From: Lysobacteraceae bacterium SCN 69-320
GTDB taxonomy: Bacteria > Pseudomonadota > Gammaproteobacteria > Xanthomonadales > Rhodanobacteraceae
Reading direction: 5' to 3'
Assembly (NCBI GenBank): GCA_001725155.1
Contig: MEFP01000030.1
Location: 186,001-250,000 of the forward strand
DNA length: 64,000 bases
Part shown: piece after piece, positions 1 to 6,503 of the stretch
Layout: every line of letters begins with the position of its first letter
How positions within the stretch are numbered: the stretch's first letter is position 1
Program-made: the position numbers and the translations under genes
The notes under the pieces: generated by a model
The model's database searches: none
What the model was told of the DNA's origin: nothing
Seen by the model: only the letters and a program-made list of their open reading frames with translations

Positions 1-321
1 CCCTCGGGCCAACCCCTGCCGCTGTTCGGGCGAAAGTTCCGCCGGCAAGGCAACCACGAGTTCGCGGGCCAGGACCGAATTCACCCGGCGCTCGTACTTC
101 TCGACCGCGTTCCACAGGGTTTCCGGAGTAGTCGCCCACGCCGGCGCCGATTTCGGTGCGCAGGTGAAAATGGCTTCCACACCCAGCCGGGCGCGGTAGT
201 CGTGGACCAGCCCCGTGCGGTCGTCGGCCACGCGCAGGCCGCCGCGGTAGGCCACGGCCGCCGTGGCGGATTCGCCGCGGGAGCGGGAAAAACTCTTGAG
301 AGAGGCGTGGAAAATGGCCAC
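1..321 (-). CDS. MobA/MobL-family relaxase, N-terminal part (cut by window edge)
   Basis: The minus strand encodes 107 codons running off the left edge, starting at a GTG at 321. The N-terminus reads VAIFHASLKSFSRSRGESAT, followed by an AAVAYRGG motif, RTGLVHDY, and later LWNAVEKYERR and LARELVVALPAELSPEQR. These are hallmarks of the MobA/MobL (MobQ) relaxase domain, which nicks oriT and leads the transferred strand during conjugative mobilization. The catalytic tyrosine of such enzymes lies near the N-terminus; the downstream histidine motif and any primase domain would be outside the window. No ATG start fits, and the GTG gives exactly the family N-terminus. Its matching oriT is probably at 2657-2730, separated from it by two cargo genes, which is unusual because the two are normally adjacent. 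Confidence 0.85.
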   Translation of the reverse strand, partial: MAIFHASLKSFSRSRGESATAAVAYRGGLRVADDRTGLVHDYRARLGVEAIFTCAPKSAPAWATTPETLWNAVEKYERRVNSVLARELVVALPAELSPEQRQGLARG

Positions 322-571
322 GGCGCTTCGGTGCCCCGGGGGAAATTTTCAGCCTAGGGCGGCCCCGATTCAGCGCAAGACGGCAAGAGCATCAGAGTGC
401 TGCGACGGTGAAACCCGCCCTAAACCCTGGCTCAACGGAACGCGAGACGCGCATCCACACAATTCCAACTCGCATCCAAGTAAACCTTTAACAGCCGGGC
501 GTGCCTTTACGGTAGTATCCAAATGCTCGCAAGTCTGTTTCCGTTCAACCGGTCAAGAAGGCGAAGCCGAC

Positions 572-943
572 ATGATTCCGATACAAGAGATTGACATCCA
601 CACTCAGAAGAATGTTTTGTACCGAGTTCACTTAATTGGACCATCTACCGACTTTGTCTTTTCGTCCTCCCGGAAAAACACGTTTTCCGTCGAAATTCTT
701 TTCTACGATTCCCGGACTGGCCAGACCTCCGCTTGGGTTATTCCGTTCTCCGAGCAGTTTGAAAATCCACAGTCCGCTTTCGAGCGAGGCTTGGGGTGGG
801 TGATTGGCCATGCCAATGAAAATGGCTACACAATCGACCTGGTGAACAACCCCTGCAATTGTGAGTTCTTGGACAAGCAGTCCCAAGCGCAGGTCTTTGC
901 TCGCTTTGGGATACATCCAACACACCAGGTAAATGGCAAGTAG
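572..943 (+). CDS. Hypothetical protein, 123 aa, cargo of the mobile element
   Basis: I do not recognise the family. The open frame reaches back to 263, but the ATG at 572 is preferred because an AAGAAGG ribosome site lies about 10 bases upstream and the sequence before it looks non-coding and overlaps the divergent relaxase start. The protein is small and soluble, rich in aromatic and polar residues, with alternating beta-like segments (VLYRVHLIG, FSVEILFYDS) and a CNCEF motif near residue 93. There is no signal peptide or membrane segment. GC content is clearly lower than in the flanking chromosome. It lies 56 bases upstream of the nuclease-like gene on the same strand, so the two probably form one transcription unit. 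A role beside the larger protein (accessory, inhibitor or sensor) is a guess. Confidence 0.6.
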   Translation: MIPIQEIDIHTQKNVLYRVHLIGPSTDFVFSSSRKNTFSVEILFYDSRTGQTSAWVIPFSEQFENPQSAFERGLGWVIGHANENGYTIDLVNNPCNCEFLDKQSQAQVFARFGIHPTHQVNGK

Positions 944-999
944 TTTTCCATCTACTCAGGTTCAACGCGGGTATTGGCGTCGAACCCGGCCGCAGCGAC

Positions 1000-2544
1000 A
1001 TGAATCCCTCCCATCCTGCTTGGCACCCCCCGCCGGACAACGCAGGCGCGACCCCGTCGGAGCGCTACTTGTCCACGGTCGCCCGTCGTGCCTTCCTTTC
1101 GCTATGGAGCCACTCGAACGTTTACACCGATGAGGGCCGGTCGAATGGGAAAGGCGATGGCAAGGAACTATGCGACTTGCTGGTGGTGTTTGGCGACCAC
1201 GTCATCCTTTTCTCCGACAAGCATTGCGAATTCAAGCCTCATGCGGATATCGAGGTTGCCTGGGCACGCTGGTATCGGCGGGCGGTGGAAAAATCTGTCC
1301 GGCAACTGCTCGGTGCAGAAGGCTTCTTGAAGAACCACCCAGGACGATTGTTTCTAGATAAAGGCTGCACGCAGCCGCTTCCACTCGACCTGCCAAGCCC
1401 CGAGAGGGCCAAATACCACCTTGTTGCTGCGACACGCGGCTCTCACGCTGCAGCAGTGGAGCACTGGCACGGACACAGTTCAGGAAGTTTCATTCTGGAC
1501 AACAGCATCGAAGGCGACGCCCACCACGGCCATCCATTCCACATCGGCTGGCCAGCGGGACGACAGCGCTTCATACACGTACTCGATGAGATGGCACTGG
1601 ATGTGGTCCTAGATGAACTCGATACCGTTCCGGACTTCATTGATTACTTAGAAAAGAAGGAGGTACTTCTCACGACACCGGGCGTTGTCGTCTCCACCTC
1701 CGGGGAGGAGGACTTGGTCGCCCAATACTTGATGACCCTGCGCGATGGCGCGCACGCATTCCGGAATATTCCTGCTGCTTTTGACTACGTACTTTTTCCA
1801 GAAGGGGAATGGACCGAATATGAAAAAAGCCCACAACGCATATCCAAGAAAGTTGCCGATAGCGATAGCCGCCGGTGGGATGCATTGATAGAAATGCAGT
1901 CGGGCTTTATCCGGTCCGGCGCCGCGTTGAACCCGATATCGGGTTTGCCCAGTGAATTCGTCAGTCCGCACTACAACGACCACGAACGCATCGTGAGAAC
2001 GCTCGCGGATGAAACGCGTTTGTCTCGGCGCGTACTGGAGAAGCACCTTAAGCACGCCCTATCAATCAATGAACGAGGCAGGCGATTTGCCCGCATTGCA
2101 GAGAGCCCGTGGCGGCCAGGCCGATTCTATGTTTTCTTGACCATACCCAAGCCGCCTGAAGATACATATGACGACTATAGAGCCGCTCGATTTGAGTCGC
2201 TTTTCACGTATTGCCATGGCCTGAAAACACGGTTTCCCACGGCGACCGAGGTGATTGGCATTACGTCAGAACCAATCCCGTTGGAAGGCTCGTCGCAAGA
2301 CTTCTTGTTCGTCGACATGGGCAACGAACCTTTGTCCAGGGAGGTATCGGCGGCGCTGAAAGAGGCACTAGATGAAGCAGAAATCCTGCAAGACTCTACG
2401 ATGAAACTGACAAGAAGAAAGACAGAACCCGAGTTTCCGTTCCCTTTCTCGCAACACGGTTTCGATGGCAGCCACGCGCCGTTGAACCGCGCACAACGGC
2501 GCGCTCAAGAGGCGAAGAATCGCAGTAAAAAGCGAAGGCAGTAA
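1000..2544 (+). CDS. Large protein with nuclease-like N-terminus, 514 aa, function unknown
   Basis: Residues 50-75 read GKELCDLLVVFGDHVILFSD followed by K and H. This has the shape of the PD-(D/E)XK/NERD nuclease core: an acidic residue at the end of one strand, a hydrophobic hairpin, then (E/D/S)-x-K. Here the position before xK is Ser, so activity is uncertain. A conserved-looking WARWYRRAVEKS helix follows, then a long mixed alpha/beta region without recognisable motifs and a very basic tail (LNRAQRRAQEAKNRSKKRRQ). There is no signal peptide or membrane helix. I recall similar uncharacterised bacterial proteins with an LCDxLVVFGxxVIxFSDK theme but cannot name a family. It sits inside a mobilizable element with a small upstream partner, which suits an anti-phage or anti-plasmid cargo. 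That role is inference. Confidence 0.6.
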   Translation: MNPSHPAWHPPPDNAGATPSERYLSTVARRAFLSLWSHSNVYTDEGRSNGKGDGKELCDLLVVFGDHVILFSDKHCEFKPHADIEVAWARWYRRAVEKSVRQLLGAEGFLKNHPGRLFLDKGCTQPLPLDLPSPERAKYHLVAATRGSHAAAVEHWHGHSSGSFILDNSIEGDAHHGHPFHIGWPAGRQRFIHVLDEMALDVVLDELDTVPDFIDYLEKKEVLLTTPGVVVSTSGEEDLVAQYLMTLRDGAHAFRNIPAAFDYVLFPEGEWTEYEKSPQRISKKVADSDSRRWDALIEMQSGFIRSGAALNPISGLPSEFVSPHYNDHERIVRTLADETRLSRRVLEKHLKHALSINERGRRFARIAESPWRPGRFYVFLTIPKPPEDTYDDYRAARFESLFTYCHGLKTRFPTATEVIGITSEPIPLEGSSQDFLFVDMGNEPLSREVSAALKEALDEAEILQDSTMKLTRRKTEPEFPFPFSQHGFDGSHAPLNRAQRRAQEAKNRSKKRRQ

Positions 2545-2656
2545 TTTCTCGCTCATGCCATTGCAGGCATCTTGGCGTTTGTCCTAGGGATGGAAATGGC
2601 CGCCTTCCAGGCGATGCATATGCCGTCATTCGCTCGCGCCGCGGCAGCGGCGGGGT

Positions 2657-2730
2657 CTGGGGCCACGCCCCAGCGTACGCCAGCCAACCGGCTGGCCCCA
2701 AACCGGACACGGTTTGGGTAAGTGCGCTCT
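2657..2730 (+). other. Probable oriT of IncQ/MobQ type (three hairpins plus nic-like sequence)
   Basis: Three close perfect inverted repeats are visible: CTGGGGC/GCCCCAG at 2657-2673, GCCAGCC/GGCTGGC at 2679-2696, and CCAAACCG/CGGTTTGG at 2698-2717 with a 4-base loop. The last hairpin is followed at once by GTAAGTGCGCTCTT. This arrangement matches the RSF1010/R1162 oriT layout, an inverted repeat ending in AACCGG followed by TAAATGCGCCCT, which MobA-type relaxases recognise. By analogy the nick would fall near 2726/2727. The 345-base gap 2545-2889 holds no convincing gene. Being next to a TraD-like operon and on the same element as a MobA/MobL relaxase supports the call; nicking has not been shown. 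Confidence 0.6.
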
Positions 2731-2889
2731 TGCTCGGCTCGAACTTCTCTCGAAACTGACGGATTCGCGTCAACCTGCGAGGCCGGCTTATGGAGGGAAC
2801 ACTCAGCCCAAAGATGATGTTCTTGCCAATCTTGCGCTCGGAATCGGCTCTGCTACCTCTGGAGTGAACCTCCCACGGAGCACCGCCGC

Positions 2890-3414
2890 ATGAAGCCGCA
2901 ACACCCCGCGTTCTACCCGCAGCCCGTTCTCCTCGAAGCGCTCGGACTCGTCGAGCACATTGTGCATGTTTACCGCTGCGCGCTCCCGCACATGCAGCCG
3001 AGTTCGCACCAAGCAACCCTCGTCGAATTCGCCACCTTCTGCGAATGGGCCGCCGAAGAAGGCAAGGCCATCCTGCTGCCCGATTTCCGCGGCACCGGCA
3101 GACCGCGTGCACCTCGTCCGCGGCCTCAACCCGCGCCGAACCGCGCGGCGGCTTCCGCCCCACCACCGGCGGATGCTTCCGACCCGTTCGACGGACCCAG
3201 CCCGTTCGAAGACTCGCCGGATTCGACCGAAAAAGAAGAGCCCGGACCACAGCAAGAATTGCTGACCGACGACGGCGGCGGCCTCGATGAAGTCGCCCCC
3301 AAGGCATCGGATGGATTGGGCGAACGCATCCGTGCGCGCCGCGCGATGACGTGGCCACAGGTCGAAAACCCCATCGTTGTGGAACGGCACTCGGTCAGGA
3401 AACGGCGGCCATGA
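2890..3414 (+). CDS. Hypothetical mobilization-locus protein, 174 aa
   Basis: The protein has a short ordered N-terminal part (about residues 1-65, HPAFYPQPVLLEALGLVEHI, with an aromatic/hydrophobic helical pattern) followed by a long Pro/Ala/Asp-rich linker (about 66-140) and a short basic C-terminus. No enzymatic motif, signal peptide or membrane segment is visible. It starts with an ATG behind a CGGAG-like site, about 160 bases downstream of the probable oriT. Its stop overlaps the next start in an ATGA arrangement at 3411-3414, so it is translationally coupled to the TraD-like gene. Position suggests a mobilization accessory protein, but I do not recognise the family. Confidence 0.6.
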   Translation: MKPQHPAFYPQPVLLEALGLVEHIVHVYRCALPHMQPSSHQATLVEFATFCEWAAEEGKAILLPDFRGTGRPRAPRPRPQPAPNRAAASAPPPADASDPFDGPSPFEDSPDSTEKEEPGPQQELLTDDGGGLDEVAPKASDGLGERIRARRAMTWPQVENPIVVERHSVRKRRP

Positions 3415-3755
3415 GCAGACGCACGCTGGAGGAACGCATTGCGAGCGCCGCGCGGGACCTCGGCCAACTCGAAGCACGTCGGTTGTTCAAGGACCTGACG
3501 CGCGGCGCCCGCGCGAAAGCAAAGGCCCGCCGGCTCGAACTACGTCGGCGGTTCGAACTCGGCGGTGCGGTCATTGCCGCCGGGTGCGGTGATTGGCTCG
3601 TGCCGGAAATCGTCGGCTTGTTGCTGGACGGGGTCGAGCGTATCGGTGATTCGCCCACCCAAAGACTGGGCATGAAACAACGCGGCGAACAGCACCGGCT
3701 CTCCAAACCATCGGGCAGTAAACGCGTAAGCAGTACGGCCACACCCGAGCAATGA
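3411..3755 (+). CDS. TraD-like conjugal transfer accessory protein, 114 aa
   Basis: The small basic protein begins MSRRTLEERIASAARDLGQL, continues with a Lys/Arg-rich helical segment (RARAKAKARRLELRRRFELG) and then GGAVIAAGCGDWLVPEIVGLLLDGV. This order, a charged coiled helix followed by LGxxVxxAGxDxLxxxxLxGxLL, is the pattern of the short TraD proteins (about 70-110 residues) found beside MobA/MobL relaxases. It is not the large TraD coupling ATPase. The C-terminal 40 residues are extra and look disordered. The ATG overlaps the upstream stop by 4 bases. The exact role of this family in DNA transfer is not well defined. Confidence 0.6.
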   Translation: MSRRTLEERIASAARDLGQLEARRLFKDLTRGARAKAKARRLELRRRFELGGAVIAAGCGDWLVPEIVGLLLDGVERIGDSPTQRLGMKQRGEQHRLSKPSGSKRVSSTATPEQ

Positions 3756-3914
3756 GGAGCACATCTGTGGGCTGGGCGTTATTCCTGGCACGCCCATGCC
3801 CCCCAGAAGTTGATAGTCCTACATTTCTGACAAAGACTGTTCCACTGCTATTTGATCTTGCGGAAACTGGATCTTCTGCTACGGTGTTGGCAACCAAAAT
3901 CCCGGAACATAGCG

Positions 3915-4037
3915 GTGAACACAGTCAAGCAGGCGCTCAGGTACACATCGCTCGCGGCATTAATACTATTTTGCTCCGCAGCCGGCGCATTTTTCGGATC
4001 TTACTTGTTCGCGCATTTAGTTCTTCGCACGATTTGA
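3915..4037 (+). CDS. Possible small membrane protein, 40 aa
   Basis: A short frame starting at a GTG encodes VNTVKQALRY followed by one hydrophobic stretch (TSLAALILFCSAAGAFFGSY and on to LFAHLVLRTI). It would be a single-helix inner-membrane peptide. It lies in the AT-richer patch after the TraD-like gene and overlaps the end of a frameshifted gene on the other strand by about 20 bases. There is no clear ribosome site. The rest of 3756-4016 shows nothing I can assign. Confidence 0.22.
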   Translation: MNTVKQALRYTSLAALILFCSAAGAFFGSYLFAHLVLRTI

Positions 4038-4456
4038 ATCACGCCCCGAATTCATTTCTTTAACATCTTTCCATGCGGGATCAGACTTGACGGCGCTCGC
4101 TACCACCACAGTGTTCTCGTGCGAGCATTTTGTTAGGCCGTCCGAATTAGCAATTTTTCTTAACAATGAATTCAATACACTTGCGTCAATGGCCTCTGGT
4201 TTTTTTGTCGACGACGGGTCACGCTCGCCGTCCACCCGACCATATTCCTTCGGGCACATAAGCTTCACGTCGATCTCACGCCAACTTCCATCTTTATCTG
4301 CAAACGGCTTCCCGCCTGGAAGGTTAGACAAGCACACACAGTAAGCAGCTTCCTTTTGGCGCTGGAATAGTCTAACCAGAACCAAGTCCCGCCTCCTGCT
4401 CCAAGGAGCACTAAGCATAAAGCCGCGGCGGCAATAACAATTTCCCTAAAACTCAT
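4017..4456 (-). pseudogene. Frameshifted gene for a membrane-anchored protein (about 146 aa if restored)
   Basis: Two minus-strand frames look like the two halves of one protein. The first, from an ATG at 4456, encodes an N-terminal membrane anchor (MSFREIVIAAAALCLVLLGA, then GGGTWFWLDYSSAK). The second frame carries the polar part: KEAAYCVCLSNLPGG, WREIDVKLMCPKEYGRVDGE and on to the stop at 4017. They would join by a -1 shift near the AAAA run (plus-strand TTTT within 4352-4358), giving about 147 codons. This may be a genuine inactivating mutation, a sequencing error or, less likely, programmed frameshifting, as no classical slippery heptamer is present. The protein family is unknown. GC content is well below that of the chromosome, as in the rest of 3760-4510. 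Confidence 0.45.
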
Positions 4457-4522
4457 GGCAACATCCTTGCGATTTGAAACAAATTTTCGTGCGCACCGTA
4501 GACGGTAATCAAAACAATTGCG

Positions 4523-6106
4523 TCAACGTCCACCAACTGCTCTTCGCTCTGTCACCCGCGCTTTCCTGTCTGCGACAGCCCTCGCCCGCCGCTCTTTCCT
4601 GCGAATCCCCTCGAAATACTTCGTGAACTGCCCCGCCCGATAAGCCGCCAGCGGCGGTACCGGCAGACTGGCCGCAATTCGGTCGATTCGCTCCTTGCGC
4701 TGGGGCACGGTGGACGCATCGATGTAGTGCCGCGCCTGAACTGAGCGCGCCTCATGCCCGGTCAGTGCCCCCACCTGGGTTTCCGTGAACCCCAGATTGT
4801 CGCCGGCGGTGATGAAGGTGTGGCGCGTTGAGTGGAAGGACACCTCTTTGTCGGCGATGCGGCAGGACACGCGCAGAAGGGTCCGGTTGAACCACTTGCC
4901 GACGCGATTGCCAGGGCCGTTCTTCGAACCCGCTGAGCCACCCGGAAACAACGCGGTGAAACCCAAGGCCTTCACGTCGGCGGCGTAGTTCAGAAGGCCG
5001 AGCGCCAGCAAACGTTCCGGCACGGGCACAAAGCGCTTGCTCTGGGCGTTCTTGATTGACTTGGCGCCTTCGCCCGTGATGTGGAAGCCCCACACGCCGC
5101 CGACCTCGGCCAGGTCGCTCACCAGCAGTTGGGCGGCTTCGCTCAACCTAGTCCCGGTGAAGAGGCCGAACAGCGGAATCCAGAAATACATCGGGTCGTC
5201 GTCGCACTGCTCCACCCGCCGTACCGGGTCGAACAGTGCGCTCAGTTCGTCGGGCCGGAACCCGCGCTTGGTCTTGGTGTACTTGTCGGCGTTGGACTGC
5301 AGGCGAAGGCCAGCCAACGGGTTGTGCGGCAACTCCCGGCGCTGGACCGACCAATTGAAGAACGTCCGCAACCTATCCAGGTGCTTTTCCATCGTGCGGA
5401 TGCTGAGCCCGCCCTCGCCCCGCTTCTTGGCCTTGGCCACGATGGCCTTGGCGCTCAGCCCTTTGTAGGCGGGCAGCACGCGAGCGCGTGCCGGCCAGGA
5501 GGCAAGCGCCTCCCGGAACGCATCGATGTGCGCCGGCCCCAGGTCCGCCATGGGGATGTCGTCGAGAAGGTCGCAGAACAGGTCGACACTGTGTTCGGCC
5601 TCCAACTGCGTGGAAGCGGCCCGGCTGGTGGACTTGTAGTGGGCGAGGAAGCGCTTGGCCGACTCGCGGAGGGACGGGCCTTTCGGCGGAGACGGGGCTG
5701 TGGCCGCCCCCTGCAGTCCGCCAACGCCGGGCAGGCCAGGGATGACCACCCGCATGGCCGCCAACGCTTCCATAGCCCGGGCGTGGTCGTCAGGGCCATC
5801 GGCCTTGAGCGACAGCACGCCGGGGACGGTCAGTTCGTAGTGGCGGCTGTCCGGAGACGCGGCCGACTGAATCGCTGCATCGAGGTGCCGTTTTGTATCC
5901 AAGTCCCCTCCGGTGCTTCGGATACTTTTTATTGCCTGCGCCAGAGCATAGCCCATGCGGGCCGCCACCAGTCGCGCGGCATCGCCCGAGGAGTCGCCGA
6001 GGGGTCGAACCAGAAATCGGGTGCCTGTTTTGGCCTGGATGTCGGCGGGCAACAGGAAGCGGGCGTAGAGCCCACTGGGACGGCGAAGCACGAAGGCCTT
6101 CGGCAC
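4523..6106 (-). CDS. Tyrosine recombinase / integrase of the mobile element, 527 aa
   Basis: This is a phage-type integrase of the tyrosine recombinase family. The N-terminal 60 residues (MPKAFVLRRPSGLYARFLLP) resemble the arm-binding or DUF6538-type domain. A SAM-like core-binding domain covers about residues 145-270. The catalytic domain carries the Arg in FTGTRLSEAAQL, the HxxR box in FHSTRHTFITAG, the second His in GALTGHEARS and the nucleophile Tyr in ARHYIDAS, so all key residues are present. The GTG at 6106 is used as start; no better ATG lies upstream. The gene begins 104 bases from the 3' end of tRNA-Gly(CCC) and reads away from it, the standard arrangement when the tRNA 3' end is the attachment site. 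It is predicted to insert and excise the element that extends left beyond the window. Confidence 0.95.
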   Translation of the reverse strand: MPKAFVLRRPSGLYARFLLPADIQAKTGTRFLVRPLGDSSGDAARLVAARMGYALAQAIKSIRSTGGDLDTKRHLDAAIQSAASPDSRHYELTVPGVLSLKADGPDDHARAMEALAAMRVVIPGLPGVGGLQGAATAPSPPKGPSLRESAKRFLAHYKSTSRAASTQLEAEHSVDLFCDLLDDIPMADLGPAHIDAFREALASWPARARVLPAYKGLSAKAIVAKAKKRGEGGLSIRTMEKHLDRLRTFFNWSVQRRELPHNPLAGLRLQSNADKYTKTKRGFRPDELSALFDPVRRVEQCDDDPMYFWIPLFGLFTGTRLSEAAQLLVSDLAEVGGVWGFHITGEGAKSIKNAQSKRFVPVPERLLALGLLNYAADVKALGFTALFPGGSAGSKNGPGNRVGKWFNRTLLRVSCRIADKEVSFHSTRHTFITAGDNLGFTETQVGALTGHEARSVQARHYIDASTVPQRKERIDRIAASLPVPPLAAYRAGQFTKYFEGIRRKERRARAVADRKARVTERRAVGGR

Positions 6107-6109
6107 GAA

Positions 6110-6159
6110 TCGATACCTATTTCGATACCTCGGAAGGGATCGGTTTTAGGTATCGAAAT
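6110..6159. promoter_or_regulatory. Repeats upstream of the integrase (candidate operator or arm sites)
   Basis: The 9-mer TCGATACCT occurs at 6110-6118 and again at 6122-6130. The longer form ATTTCGATACCT (6119-6130) is repeated in perfect inverted orientation as AGGTATCGAAAT at 6148-6159, 17 bases away. The cluster sits directly upstream of the integrase start codon and between it and the tRNA attachment region. It could bind the integrase (arm-type sites), an excision factor or a repressor; which of these is not decided by sequence. Confidence 0.5.
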
Positions 6160-6209
6160 CGCCGGAATTGCTTGCATGCCCAGGCACTTACGGCCAGCAA
6201 GCAAGAAAA

Positions 6210-6283
6210 TGGAGCGGGCGATGGGAATCGAACCCACGTCAGTAGCTTGGGAAGCTACAGCTCTACCATTGAGCTACGCCCGC
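6210..6283 (-). tRNA. tRNA-Gly (anticodon CCC), probable attachment site of the element
   Basis: The minus strand folds into a complete tRNA of 74 bases with an encoded CCA end. It has acceptor stem GCGGGCG/CGCCCGC, D-arm with AGCTCAATGGTAGAGC, anticodon stem GTAGC/GCTAC with loop TTCCCAA (anticodon CCC, reading GGG), and T-arm GTGGGTTCGATTCCCAT. The 3' end points to the integrase gene, so integration restored an intact tRNA. The matching direct repeat expected at the far end of the element was not found between 1 and 6209 and must lie outside the window. Confidence 0.97.
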
Positions 6284-6503
6284 GGCCGCGGTATTTAGCC
6301 ATAGCCACGGTAGCGGCGGCAATGCGGCCGCCGGGTGGATCGCGCGACCGGGGAGGCTGTGCTAAAGGGTTGTTGAACGGCGAAAAGCCCTGCGGATTGT
6401 TCGCGGGGGCGGCAGGTATGCGTTCAGCATGCGTACGCTCAGATAGTCGCGCCGCAGCGGCTCCCGTGGGGACCACCGGCGGCTCATTCCGGAGGAGACA
6501 TTC

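Noticed and set aside
263-571. N-terminal extension of the 123-aa cargo gene to 263
   Set aside because: It overlaps the divergent relaxase start, and the translated segment is unlike the rest; the ATG at 572 has a ribosome site.
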